Shown here piece after piece: positions 11,355 to 22,767 of a stretch of 64,000 bases of DNA. The stretch is from Sabellastarte sp. h YS-2021. Lineage: Eukaryota > Annelida > Polychaeta > Sabellida > Sabellidae. The notes beneath the pieces are model-generated. The model was given only the letters and a program-made list of their open reading frames with translations, was not told the DNA's origin and ran no database searches. Position 1 is the stretch's first letter; each line of letters starts with the position of its first letter. Position numbers and translations under genes: made by a program. The stretch is from the NCBI GenBank assembly GCA_964017235.1, contig OZ024935.1:36311596-36375595 (forward strand), read 5' to 3'.

Positions 11355-12060
11355 CTGGCACTTGTTGGAGTCAAACCTGTTTAGTATGTTGACCCCACAT
11401 GATGTTAAAGCAGGGGTGGAAGATCAAACAACACTTGCAAAAGATTCACAGGACATGATTGAGGTCTGTTTAGTATGTTGACCCCATGTGATGTTGAAAC
11501 AGAGGTCAAAGGTCAAATTCTGTGGGGTCAAAGGTCAAGGGCTATGAGTTCCTGTTGGTTATTTTCACATTTTGAAGCTCTAGAATTAATAATAAGGGAA
11601 TATGTGAGGCTTTTTAAATATAATTACCCCATTAAACCTTGAAGCAGAGGTCAAAGGTCAGATTCCACACTTGCAAAAGATTAGCAGATCTTGAATATAT
11701 ATATATATTTCCTGTTGGCTGTTTTCATACATTGAAACTGTAGAACTAATAATAAGGAAACTATAATGTCTCTTTAAGTATAATTATCCCACTTGACTCT
11801 GAGGTAGGCATCAAAGGTCAGATTCGACACTTGATAAAAAGTAGCAAGCCATATAAATTCCTACAGCTTTTTTCAACATCTTGAAGGGTTATGGCTGATA
11901 AGAAGAGAGATATGAGGCTTTTTCAGTTTGATGACCCCACTTTACCTTGAAGCAGGGTCAAAGGTCATGCATATTTCGACACTTGCAAAAGACTAGCAGG
12001 ACATGATTTCCTATTGCTTGTTTTTCACATTTTGAGGCTCTAAAGCCAATAGCAAGGGAA
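11355..12060. repeat. tandem repeat (about 150 bp) carrying AGGTCA DR1 sites
   Basis: Four to five diverged units, each with gaccccacttgatgttgaagcaggggtcaaaggtca, acacttgcaaaagattagcagg, ttcctgttggttgttttcac and ctaataataagggaa. One-base-spaced direct repeats of the AGGTCA half site are at 11503-11515 and 11648-11660 (perfect), and at 11525-11537 and 11955-11967 (GGGTCA-A-AGGTCA). A fifth diverged unit lies far away at 31230-31420. Confidence 0.8.
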
Positions 12061-12067
12061 ATTTTAT

Positions 12068-12235
12068 TGTGCCACAATAGCTTACCATTTGGAAGTGAAT
12101 GCTATCTCGGGAGGCCACAGGCATCTGGCCAACATCCAAGAAAAATAAACGTTCAGTTCAGGCTGGTGCCTCACAGGAAGCTGAACCAATTAGTGAAATA
12201 CTGCTTAACCCTCCTTCTCATTGGCCATGTTATTT
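12068..12235 (+). repeat. left inverted terminal repeat of DIRS-2
   Basis: The segment acaatagcttaccatttgg...ggcatctggccaacatcc(aa)gaaaaat... aligns with the left ITR of DIRS-1 at 16956-17080 (atagcttaccatgtggg...ggcatcaggccaatgtctaag). The reverse complement of its inner part occurs at 24540-24610. DIRS elements carry inverted terminal repeats plus an internal complementary region, used to rebuild ends on a circle. Confidence 0.65.
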
Positions 12236-12479
12236 GGAAGCATCTGTTTTTGCTCACTGATATATTGTTGAAATTCTCTGGATCTAGGTATTGTTGGATG
12301 TTTTATTAGCCAGTTTCTTTATTAATTGTCATAGATCATTCTGTACCTTTTTTGTGGTGACATGATAAGTATTTACCTTATTTTTCACTTGTGAAAGTTC
12401 CTGTTCGGCTTTCTTCGGACAGCGAGTATGTTGTCCCACATACTCAACACTAACAAACCCAGAGTTTTGAAATGTTGTC

Positions 12480-13597
12480 ATTTCTGTTTCTCTTTTGATC
12501 TACATAACTATTGTCCTACTTGCAGAGAGGCAGGGATGGGAGACGACCCTTGTGTCACACATGAAAAGCAAATACCAGTTATGTAGTTCTTTTACTGAAG
12601 AACAGAATACTAAAATCAAAAACCGAAGAAGATATGCTCGGAAACAAAAGTCAGATTTTTTCTCAAGACAATTTGGACCTGCTGGGGGACCCAAACCTGG
12701 AGGAAGTCTTCTCAGGTTATCATGAGGACCTGGAAAGTACTGTGCAGCAGCTTTAGTCATCTCCTCCATGCCCCCAGTCATTACATTTCGAAGCATTATC
12801 TATTAAAACACCTCAAAATGTCCCTCCCACAGCCCTCCAAGATAAAATTTTTGAATAAATTCTGGGTTCACAGTTGAACATCTAACTCCAGCAGTAAATT
12901 TGGGTCTTCCATGCTTCAATTATGGAAATCTCACAGTCTCTGAGAGGCGAGATTAAATCTGTCCAAAAACCTAATTCCGAAGTGGGGGTGGATCATATCT
13001 CTGCTTCAGATGCAAAGCCTGATCCGAGCAAACAACATGATTTGCTCAAATCCCCGAACACTAATGTTCCAAGCAATAAACCATGGGATGAACCCATGGA
13101 GACAGACTTTGTTGGTCCTCCCTTATCTCCATAGTTCAGCCAAAGGTTTGAACCAGAGATCCCTTCGGATCCAAACTCCAAGCAATCCGAGCATGTTTCT
13201 TTGGTTAAACCAGAGAAGCACTCGGATAAAAGTAAGTATAAGTCTCAGGCCAAATACTTCTCTTCATCTTCTTCCTCAGATGACTCTGAGGCCTCTGTGC
13301 AAGTCAAAAAGTCTTCTAAGCCCAAAGGGGCTTCTACTGAACAAGGCAAACAAAAGTCAGATCCAGATCCTGTGCTTTACCGGGATGTAAATATGTCTGA
13401 CTTGCCCTCACAATGTACTGAGGACATTGAAACTTTTAGGCAAATTGTGAACCTCCCTGACCCCAGGGACAGTATGCCCAGGTCCTCTACCACAGTCTGG
13501 GCTCTAAATGATGTAGCATGTAAACAAGAGCTTAGGCCAGGGGGTCCTTCAGCTATGCTCACACTCAGTCCTCAACTTAAGGATGCTTTTTATGTCA
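12480..13597 (+). pseudogene. DIRS-2 gag-like gene, 5' two thirds, broken
   Basis: The N-terminal part has the cysteine pattern NYCPTCREAG.GDDPCVTH shared with DIRS-1 gag, a probable zinc-binding module. Then comes a frame change, a serine-rich and acidic stretch (SSSSSSDDSE, 13255-13290) and the conserved block LPDPRDSMPRSSTTVWAL (13462-13515), ending at LSPQLKDAF where DIRS-1 continues with DKFEHDF. The reading frame changes at least twice. Gag of this class is thought to coat the RNA in the cytoplasm. Coding is lost at 13597, where the inserted block begins. Confidence 0.7.
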
Positions 13598-13989
13598 GCT
13601 GACTGACAAGTCAGCTGACATTATGGCATCACTCTACAGCGTCTGTGTATGCATATGCGTCTGCGTCCGTGTGAACAACTTCTCCAAAACTATAAGGCCC
13701 AGAGACATGCTGTTTATTTTAAAAGATACTTAATCTATCTAGGATGAAAAAATGTTTAAGGCATGCAGATCTGTTCGTTCGTGTGTTCCCCAGAGCCATT
13801 ACAATTGAGGTACCCCCCACCCAAACTGTGAAAACACTTTATCCCAATTTTCTCATTGACTATTGTAGAGATTTTCTCTCTTATCTTGCATATATGTACT
13901 AGGCCACAAGTAGATTCCCCTGTTTAAGTATCAGGCCTAGATCTTTCTTAGTTATTTTGTATGAATTTTTAAAATTATTTTAATGCATT

Positions 13990-15245
13990 AAAATTCATGA
14001 AATCATGGACTAAATCACTTGTAACTTGAAAAGTATTGCATTCAGAGCATTTTGTTTAAATGTATTATTCAGCTACTTTTTCTATAGCTACAAGACAGTG
14101 AGTAACTTGGGTATCTATCCCAATAGCTAAGTGAGTAATAGCTACTTTCTGACTTTTCAGTACCTTCCATAATGAGTAAAATCATTTGTAACTTGAAAAC
14201 TATTGCATTTAGAGAATTTTGTATAAATATGTTATTCAGCTACTTTTGGGTCAGTTATAACATAGTAAAATTGCAGACCTTTAGCTCATTGCATGGCTGA
14301 GTAATAGCTTCATTTAAGTTATGACTGTTGAGTAAATTGCTTGTAACTTGAAAACTATTGTATTTAGGGTACTTTGTTTCATGTATTATTGATGTATTTA
14401 TGAATCAGCTATAACATAGTAAAATTGCAGACCTGTAGCTCACAGCATAGCTAAGTAATAGCTACTTTGAGATTTTCATTGTTGAGTAAATCAGTTGTAA
14501 GTTGAAAACTATTGCATTTAGAGAAATTTGTTTAAATAAGTTATTCATGTACTTTTGAATCAGCTATACCATAGTAAAATTGCAGACCTGTAGCTCATGG
14601 CATAGCTGAGAAATAGCTGTTTTCAGGTTCTCACTGTTGATTAAACAGTTGAAACTTGAAAGGTATTACATTTACAATAATTTGTTTAAATATGTTGTTC
14701 ACCTACTTTGGTGTCAGCAACAACATAGTAAAATTGCAGATATGTACTGCTCAGTGCATGGCCGAGTAATAGCTACTTTGAGGTTTTCACTGTTTGGTAA
14801 ATCAGTTGTCACCCGAAAACTATTGCATTTACAGTATTTTTTGTTTAAATATGTTGTTAACCTACTTTTGGATGAGCCATAACATAGTAAAATTGCAGAC
14901 CTGTAGCTCATTGCACAGCTGAGTAATAGCTACTTTAAGGTTCTAACTGTTGAGTAAATTAGTTGTAACTTGTAATATTATTGTAAGTTGTAATATTATT
15001 GCATTTACAGTATTTTATTTAAATATGTTCTTCACCTACTTTTGGATCAGCTTTAACATAGTAAAATTGCAGACCTGGAGCTCATTGCAAAGGGGAGCAA
15101 TAGCTACTTTGAGCTTCTCACTGTTGAGTAAATCAGTTGTAACTTGAAATCTATTACATTAAGACAATTATGTTAAATATGTTGTTCACCTACTTATGAT
15201 TCAGCTATAACATAGTGAAAATGTATACCTGTAGCTCATGGAATA
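13990..15245. repeat. 155-bp satellite array, eight units
   Basis: The phrase aaatcagttgtaacttgaaaactattgca starts units near 14014, 14169, 14335, 14488, 14643, 14799, 14956 and 15130, a period of about 155 bp. Each unit continues with tttgtttaaatatgttattca, cagctataacatagtaaaattgcagacctgtagctca and gagtaatagctacttt. The array resumes at 16275-16345, has a remnant at 16895-16942 just before DIRS-1, returns at 22975-23140, and has an isolated reverse copy at 29540-29730. Confidence 0.9.
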
Positions 15246-16273
15246 CAGTCAATCACCGAAAATAAGAACGTCCAAAAATAAGAACGTGGCCCCCCCCCCC
15301 AAATGGCCTGAGTAATTTTTACCAAAAATAAGAACATGAGGCAAAATGGGCCTGCTAATTTTTACCAAAAATAAGAATGTCAAAATAGCCCCACCCCCAC
15401 CCCCACCCCCAATTTCAAAGAACATGTAAGAACAAAAAAAAGCTGACAGTAACATACATGTATCAAAAGAATATAGGTAACCCTATAAAACACCATTAAA
15501 GGATAATGCATTACAATGTTAATTGCAATCTGTTTTCACATTTGTGTATATATAACAGGAACAATAAAATACTGAATACAAATCACAACATAAACTGTAA
15601 ACAAAAAGTATGTGGAAATGTAATGTGTACAAAATCTTTGTCCAGGAAAACAGGGGCAGCCTTAAAGTACATATAGAGAGTAAGCATAAAGACAAAACCA
15701 AAAGTGACACTGTCTCTAAAGATTAAGACTGTGCCAATAGTGACACTAATTCTAGAAACAAACAAATGCCAACATCTCTTTGTGATTTATTTGAGTCTGA
15801 TGAGGAGGAGGTGGAGTTTGAGGGATTCAGACAGAATGAAGTTGATCAGCTAGAGGTCGGGTAAAATCTGAGGTGTGTGAGGAGTCTGATGATGAGGAGT
15901 ATGTGAAATAGACAAAAAAAGAAATAGACACAAATCAAAGATCTTCAAAAAAAGCTCAAAAGAGAAACTTTATCTTAATCATTTTGAATTACATAAACCA
16001 GTATTTGTACACATCGTGCTTTATTTGTGTCTTTTTGTGTGCTTTACCTTAACCTAACATGTTCTATTGAGATTGCATTTGTTACCTTAGAGTTACATTT
16101 TAGTGTTTAAATGAAGGTTTTGAGTACCTGTTGGTGTTAAAAGTGATGTATGGAAAATAAGAACGTGCCCCTAGGGGGGACCAAAATACTTGTATGGAAA
16201 ATAAGAACGTGCCTCTAGGGGGGGGGGGGGGGCCTCAAATTCTTCGCACATTCCACGTTCTTATTTTCAGTGA
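15246..16273 (+). mobile_element. TIR element with TA target duplication (Tc1/mariner- or pogo-like)
   Basis: Inside the satellite, the ends read cagtcaatcaccgaaaat and, as reverse complement of the other end, cagtcagtcactgaaaat: 26 bp inverted with two mismatches, flanked on both sides by TA. Subterminal copies of aaaataagaacgt occur in both arms, next to runs of C (left) and G (right). A TA duplication and CAGT start are typical of Tc1/mariner and pogo. The inside holds one short coding remnant (15727-15864). About 1.03 kb; non-autonomous. Confidence 0.8.
15727..15864 (+). pseudogene. acidic C-terminal tail of a DNA transposase (remnant)
   Basis: A 45-codon frame, closed by TAA at 15862, ends LCDLFESDEEEVEFEGF followed by a few polar residues. 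Acidic tails with an E-F-E-G-F core are seen at the ends of DNA-transposon proteins. The location inside a TA-flanked inverted-repeat element supports this. The catalytic part is missing, so the element would be a deletion derivative. The family (pogo versus another) cannot be decided from the tail alone. Confidence 0.4.
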
Positions 16274-16349
16274 CTGACTGTAGCTAAGCAATATCTACTT
16301 TCAACTTCTCGCTGTTGAGTAAATAAGTTGTAACTTAAAAACTATTGCA

Positions 16350-16890
16350 TTTTTATTATTAAGCATCTCATGTGGGACGCTTCTTTGTATTTAGGGGAGA
16401 GGGGAGAGAGAGTGGGTCAGTCGGCTCCCGCATTTTCTATTGCTTATAGCTCAGCAATCAGAGGGCCAGTTCTCTTCAGATTTAGCCCTGGGAAAAATTT
16501 AAAAAGCACTTCACCTATTCACATGAAATTTGACAAGTAAGTTTGTTATAAAGATGTCTGTAAATCTTTTGAAAGTGATTCAGTAGAAAATGGCCGACTT
16601 ATTAACAATTAACTGAACGCCATAATTTTTTCTTAACACTGAGAATGAAAGTCTTTAATATTTCAGAAACAGTGCAAGATAGAGCAATTTCAACGAAATT
16701 TTTTACCCACAGGGGATCTGCAGAGTCTATTGGCAACTTTTTCCAAAAAACTGTTTTCTTGCCATTTCTGGTGGCCACCTAGAATTTCTGAGATAAAAGC
16801 AAACAAACAAACAAAAGAAAACATTCATCTGTGAAACCTTGCATTTTGGAACATATGGAAAACATATTTAAACTTGCGAAGCAACACTCT
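16350..16890. repeat. unassigned insertion inside the satellite array
   Basis: It splits a satellite unit: the unit breaks after aaactattgcattttta (16345) and resumes near 16895 with gtttaaatagattc...ctataacatag. The inside has no coding frame; it includes cttatagctcagcaatcagag, a purine run (ggggagaggggagagagag) and an (aaac)n-like run at 16800. No inverted ends were recognised. Confidence 0.45.
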
Positions 16891-16955
16891 AGTTGTGTTT
16901 AAATAGATTCTTCCCCTAGATTTCGGTCTGCTATAACATAGCGCTATTTATTGTC

Positions 16956-17080
16956 ATATAATAGCTTACCATGTGGGACTGAATGCTGTTCTCGGATGGC
17001 TGCAGGCATCAGGCCAATGTCTAAGAAAAAATGAAATTTATAGCCTTGTGGTACTCTGTGAGATCTCTTCCTACTTTCTC
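16956..17080 (+). repeat. left inverted terminal repeat of DIRS-1
   Basis: The reverse complement matches 22768-22915: shared stretches include gaatgctgttctcggatgg, gcaggcatc and tggtactctgtgagatctc. The outer 125 bp align well with small gaps. Confidence 0.85.
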
Positions 17081-17302
17081 GTTGGCCGCATGTTTTGGTA
17101 GCTTCTGTTTATAAACAGTCATATTTTTCTTCATATCTCAGCACATACGTATTTTTGGAGTTTGATTTTTAGCCATTTTGTTTTAAATACCTAATAGATT
17201 ATTCTTTGAAAGTTTCGATTCGACAGGATAAGTATTTTCTTTTAATTTTGGTATTTTGAGTTTTCCTCGGTTCAGGCTTTGTCATTTTATTGCATTTTCA
17301 AT

Positions 17303-18550
17303 ATGTCCTCCCACCAAATGAATAAAGACAAGCCCAGATCTACCAAGTGTCGCCACTTCTGTTTCGCATTTGACACTCAAAACTATTGCCCCAGATGCAG
17401 GGAATCTGGTAAGGGTGATGACCCCTGTGTCACGTTCAAATCTCCCTGTTAGATTTGTACTGCCTTCACTGAAGAACAACTAATCAAAATCACCCATAGA
17501 AAACTTATTGTGAAGAAACAGAAGAGGGACACCAACAAAGATGATGAACTTGACCTATTAGGGGATGAGGACGTCAAGTCCTTTACTGGGTCTCATGCAG
17601 ACCTTGAGAGTGCTGCAGACAATTTGTTTACCTCCCTTCCACATCCTCAGCCCCTATCCTTCGAGTCATCATCTATTAAAAACCAGCAAAATCTGTCCCA
17701 CCAACCCCAGGTACTGCCTTACAGCAGAAGATCGAGTCTAAACTCTAAAAGTCCCTGGATAACACTCTGAACAAACATTTACAGCAGCAAATGGGGGTTT
17801 TTCAGGCATCTAAGCTTTTCAGTCTCTCCGAGTCAAATTTTCGCCTTTTAAAAAGACGTCGAATCAACCGGAAGTGGAGGTGAATCAGACCTCCGTTTTG
17901 GCTTCTAAGCCTACTAACTCTTCTCAAGCTGTAAATCTGGACCCACCCTATCCAAGACCTTGGCCTACCTCACAATCTGCTATGGAAGTGGTCCAGCTCT
18001 TCGTGCACGTCTCAGTGCTGATCACCCTCATGATAACGTATCTGATCAGCCTTCTAGCCTATCTGATGAACCTTCTAAGGTGGCATCGGCTAGACCTAAA
18101 AAGCATTCTCACTCTCACAAAAAGCATGACACTGAACCGAGGCCCGCTTCGGATCAGTATTCAGGTCAGTCCGAGGAATCTTGGGTTGCCTCATCTAGAC
18201 CCAAAAAGCATGCTGATAAAAGTAAATACAAAATGAAGTCCAGATATGTGTCATCTTCTTCAGAGGAAGATCAGTCCTCTGCACCCAGACACAGGTCTTC
18301 TAAGCCCTCTGGGGCTCTTTCTGATCAAGACCAACATCAACACGATCAAGCCCCCCCTTATTATAGGGAAGTAGCCTTATCTGATGTTCCCTCTCAATAT
18401 GCTGAGGAAGTGGACACTTTCAAGCGCATTCTTTCCCTCCCTGATCCCAGGGGGTCCATGCCTAGGTCCTCCACCTCAGTCATGGGGCTGGGCGACAAGA
18501 AAGGCCATAAGGAGCTCAGGCCTAGAGGCCCTTCTTCTATGTCCCCCTGA
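17303..18550 (+). pseudogene. DIRS-1 gag-like protein, N-terminal and middle part
   Basis: The ATG at 17303 opens a frame with the cysteine/histidine-rich motif CRHFCFAFDTQNYCPRCR and then GDDPCVTF, a likely zinc-binding module. An in-frame TAG at 17450 interrupts it; another stop is at 17768 and the frame resumes near 17960. The middle is rich in lysine, serine and proline (KKHSHSHKKH, SSSSEED). The most conserved block is SLPDPRGSMPRSSTSVMGLG around 18435-18492, ending RPRGPSSMSP at a stop. The partner copy in DIRS-2 has the same order. These proteins are expected to bind the element's RNA. Confidence 0.75.
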
Positions 18551-19395
18551 GCTAAGTTATCGAAGATGCTTTTGATAAATTTGAGCATGACTTTCAGGCC
18601 ACTAATTTACCTGAGGGTAAATATATCAAACCTCCTTCCACTGCAAAGTGGTACAAGGTGGGACAGCCTTATTTTAAGGACAACATTAGGAGTTGAATAC
18701 AGATTTTACAAAAATCTGTATCACTCCTAAACCCTTTGGAGCGCCTATGCTCAAGGCCCCCTACCAATTCTCAAGGAAGGAAGGAGCATCAAGCTAGGTA
18801 AAATATATCCACCCTCAATTTTACTGCTGCCTTTGCCAAGACTTCCTCCTCCTGTAATGCCACTCTTGAGAAGTGTCAATACAGCCTGAAGTCAACCTTT
18901 AAGAAGGTTAAATTCCAAATTCAGAAACGTGCCAATCCTGAGAAACGTGGATATATACAAGCCTGTAAATATCTGTACATCTAGAATAAGACTGTTCTTA
19001 TTCAACACAGAGCTCTTACATGCCTCGACAAATTCTTGGCCCATATACTCCAGAGGGAGCTATATACTATGGGCAACACCGACTTACTAAGGAGTGAAGC
19101 CGAGATGATGCCTTTTACAACCACAACTAGGGGAAATAAGATGCCAGGAACTCAGGAACTCACCATTTTGGCACTCATCATTGTTCAAGTCCAAGCTAGT
19201 TAAGGAAAGAGAAGACTTCCTCCTCAAAAAAGCACCTCTAAAGACTCTCAGGGTTTTGGACCCTATCAAAACAAGCCCTTTTGTGGTCCCCACAACAAGA
19301 AAAGAGGCTCCTACAGGAAACGCCCTTAGGGGGGCAATTCCTCAGAAAGCAGTAACCAATCATTTTCCTGAAACAGGGAGAAACCAAGCTTCATA
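18551..19395 (+). pseudogene. DIRS-1 gag-like protein, C-terminal part, several frames
   Basis: Conserved pieces are read in changing frames: EDAFDKFEHDFQATNLPEG and YIKPPSTAKWYKVGQPYF near 18562-18680, NFTAAFAKTSSSCNATLEKCQ near 18820-18880, HRALTCLDKFLAHILQREL near 19008-19065, and a basic, glycine/asparagine-rich tail (PYQNKPFCGPHNKKRGSYRK) near 19261-19320. At least three frameshifts or stops separate them. The basic tail is the usual RNA-binding end of such Gag proteins. Confidence 0.7.
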
Positions 19396-19549
19396 GGCTC
19401 CAGGGGTCGTTTTTGACCCCACTCTAGGGGACGAGGGCATTTAAACCCCTCCCCCAAATGATTCCTTAAAAGCCTACCTCAGTCCACCAGTAGGAGGTTG
19501 CCTCCATTCTTTCAGAAGAGACTGGCAAACAAACAACTGTTCATCCAAC

Positions 19550-20440
19550 GTGATAAACATTATCACCAATGGCTACGTTCTACCATTCATTTCAAAACCT
19601 AATCTGGTCAGATACCCTCTGATTCAGTCAGAATACAAGGCCCTTCAAAAAGATCAAGCTCTGGCCACTTGTATCCAGCCTTTTCTGTCAAAGAACGCAA
19701 TAGAAAGGGTGGAAAATGCAAAATCTCTTGGGTTTTACAGTCGCCTGTTTCTAGTCCCCAAGCCTCACCAAAGGTGGAGGCCAGTAATAAACTTAAGCAG
19801 GCTTAGCACTTTTCTACACGTAGAAAAGTTCAGAATGGAAACTCCAGAGTCCATCAGGACATCTCTGAATCCAGGGGAATGGGAGTCGTCAATAGACCTA
19901 TCGGACGTTTACCTTCACATCCCCATCCACCCAAACTCAAGGAAATACCTAAAGTTTTGCCACAGGTCACAGATGCTCCAGTTCACCTCCCGCCCTTTCA
20001 GACTAGCCACAGTCCTCAGGTCTTTACAATGATTGTAAAGGAAGTGAAGCCAATGGTCCTCTCGAGGGGACTCAGACTTCACCAATACCTGGACGCCTGG
20101 CTGATCAGGTCCCAGTTTCAGGAGGAAGCCCAAGTGAACACTCAAACTTCAAGATTTGATTCTACGAGTTCACCTCCGTCCCTTTTCATCTAGTCACGGC
20201 CCTCCAGGTCTTTACAATGATTGTAAAGGACATGAAGCTGATAAACGTCACTAGGGGAGTCAGGCTTCACCAATACCTGGGTGACTGCCTGATCAGGGCT
20301 CTGTCCTAGGAGGAAGCATAAGTGAACACACAGACCAAGGTAAACCTGACGCAGTCTTTAGGGTGGATAATCAATCACGAGAAGTCCGAACTCAAACCCA
20401 CTTAGGTGTTTTTTGTTTGTGGGCTATGAATACCACCTAG
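19550..20440 (+). pseudogene. DIRS-1 reverse transcriptase domain, damaged
   Basis: The intact 160-codon frame (19550-20032) carries RT motifs: LVPKPHQRWRPVINLSRL, then METPESIR, then the palm motif SIDLSDVYLHIPIHP with the first catalytic Asp, then FRLAT. The next part shifts frame at about 20010 and reads MIVKEVKPMVLSRGLRLHQYLDAWLI: the catalytic YxDD has become YLDA. A 188-bp block is duplicated in tandem (about 19975-20160 and 20163-20350), and the second copy reads YLGD. A terminal piece, GWIINHEKSELKPT, follows near 20362-20402. The enzyme would have copied the element's RNA. Confidence 0.82.
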
Positions 20441-20479
20441 ATTCAGCCCTTGAAAAACCAAGGAGCACTGCAGATATCC

Positions 20480-20960
20480 TCAGTCGATGGACAGCCTCCT
20501 TCCTTGGACAGAAACCATTTCTGCACACCTCGACTGGTGGCAAAATCCTACAAACGTGATGAGAGGTGCAGACCAAAGACCACGGCATCCAACTCTTTAC
20601 AGATGCCTCAAACGAAGGTTGGAGCACTCAGAACAAAACTCTACAAAGGGGCTGTGGTCAGACAGGGAAAAAAGGCAGACAGGGAAATAAATGTTCTAGT
20701 GTTGAAGGCGGTCTCTCTGGCCCTTTGAAGTTTCAAGGACCAGTGTCAGAACCAAACAGTGTTGGTTGCACTGGACAACTCAACAGTGGTAGTCTACATA
20801 AACAAACAAGAAATAACTCACTCAGCGGAGATGTCCTCTCTACTGTGGAAGATCATGACATGGTGCCATCATTACCAGATAACATTGAAAGCCAGACATA
20901 TTCTAGGGTGTCTGAATATGATGGCTGACCTTCTATCCAGCTCCAACCAAGTTCAGTCAA
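20480..20960 (+). pseudogene. DIRS-1 RNase H domain
   Basis: Pieces in successive frames: HLDWWQNPTNVMRGA, then IQLFTDASNEGWS (the first catalytic Asp and the G-W-G-type loop, here GWS), GLWSD.EK, and then in the long frame starting at 20759 LVALDNSTVVVYINKQEITHSAEM with the Asp-Asn pair, HILGCLNMMADLLS with the closing Asp. RNase H removes RNA template after first-strand synthesis. One or two frameshifts occur before 20759. Confidence 0.78.
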
Positions 20961-22370
20961 CAGAATGGTCACTACATCTGCAGGTGTTCCATCAGATCTG
21001 CCAAAAGTGGTTCACTCCTTATGTAAACCTATTTGCCACTCATCTGAACCACAAACTTCCACTGTATGTGTCTCCAGGCCCATATCCAATTGCTTGGGAC
21101 ATAGATGCTCTTATAAACTTGACAGGTCTCACTGCCTATACTTACCCTCTGATGGCTCACCTTCACAGGGAGATCCAAAAACTCAGGCAATGCCATTGCC
21201 TGATCATCGTCACAGCCACAGACTGGCTTGGGATGCCCTGGTTTTGGAACCTAGTGCAGCTCTCAACAGGGTTCCCTCTTGAACTTCCAGTGTCAACATC
21301 TCTTCTCAAACAGTCCCACAGGCATGTTCCACGGCAATCCACAACATCTGAACCTCCATGCCTGGTGTCTAGGAGTCGACAGCTCCAAGAACAAGGCTTC
21401 TCTCTGGATGTGGCAGACAGAATTGCTGCCCCTCAGAGATCATCAACAAGGACCATCTACAAGTCAAAGTGGGCCCTATTTGAAAAATGGTGGAGAGAAA
21501 ACTCCATATGTGAAACAGTCTTAGACTTTTTCATGTACCTGTACCAAGATGTAAACAGGTGCCCCTCGAACATTGATGGTTACAGGACTGCTATTGTTAA
21601 CACCTTGGGCCCAGCTGGGCACCATATTTCACAAATCTCAGACCTTCACAGGTTACTCTCCAATTTTCACAGGGATCGTCCCAAAAGTTCCAGAAACCTT
21701 CCAAATGGAACCTTTCTATTGTTCTCAATGAGCTCACAAAAGCACCCTTTGAGCCTATGAAAGACACAGACCTCAAACATCTTACTCTTAAAACTGCTTT
21801 CATGCTAGCTTTGGCCTTCGGCAAGCGCTGCACCAAAATCCATGCCTGGGCAGCAAACAAAGTATCTCATCCAGGCCAATGGGAAAAGGTTGCTTTGTTC
21901 CCTGCTTCTGACTGTATAGCCAAAAACCAACTAGCAAGAGAAGGTTCCCAAAGTGTGTCTCCGGTGACTTTCTCTGCTTTGATGACCATTGTTGATAGAC
22001 AATTCAAAGAAGACAGGGCCTTGAGTCCTGTGCAGGCCCTGAGGTGCTATTTGGATCATACCAAAGACCTGAGAGGGTCTCGATCCCTCCTTTTCATCTC
22101 CTTCAAGATGACACCGCAGGCATCAGACCCGCTATTCGTTCCTCTTGGTTGAAACAAAACATTCTGCTTTGTTATAAACAATCAGACCAACAACCATTGG
22201 ACCTGGTCCAAGTTCAAGCCTCTAAGACCTTTTACGGTGGGGTATCGGGCGACCAAATCATGCAAGCCTATCACTGGTAAGCTCGCAACACATTTACAAT
22301 TATTCACCTAAAAGACCTTACTTGGTCAGACAACAACAGCAACAATATGTATCTGGGTCCAGCAGTGGCA
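20759..22370 (+). pseudogene. DIRS-1 RNase H end plus tyrosine recombinase, broken
   Basis: The 333-codon frame (20759-21760) ends RNase H, passes a spacer (PYVNLFATHLNHKLPLYVSPGPYP), then enters the recombinase core-binding domain: RSSTRTIYKSKWALFEKWW, SNIDGYRTAIVNTLG. A frameshift near 21705-21760 moves to the frame at 21757-22152 (LKHLTLKTAFMLALAFGKRCTKIHAW, with the first catalytic Arg region) and then 22044-22280. At 22205-22245 DIRS-1 reads QVQASKTFYGGVS where family members have a K-A-H-D-V-R-A block before ASKTF; the catalytic H-x-x-R is therefore deleted. The recombinase would integrate the circular DNA. Confidence 0.8.
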
Positions 22371-22767
22371 GCACAAGTCCTAGACTCTTCCCCTCAGACC
22401 AGTTATCCTTGGAAAGAAAAGAAGAGGGGCCCATCCACTACAACCAAGTCTTCAGGAGTCTAATCCCAGGATCTAGGTATAGGTCACCTCTCAAGATGTT
22501 ACAGGTAAGGTCTTTTTATTATTATCAGTTTATATATAGTGTATTATGTATTAAGGACTTATCAAGGTTGTCATTAATCTCATATTAGAGAATTCCAAGC
22601 CTTATGCTGGTTTCTATCGTGTATAGGCCCTAGGGCCTTACTCTGTGTAACTGAGCATGGCTGCACTTCTCTCCTGCAACCAAACATCAGTTTTTAGCAC
22701 TGAGGAGAGTCTCACCTGCCTGGCCTCTCCGCTGTATTACAGCTGAGGGGTATGTTTTAAAATTACA

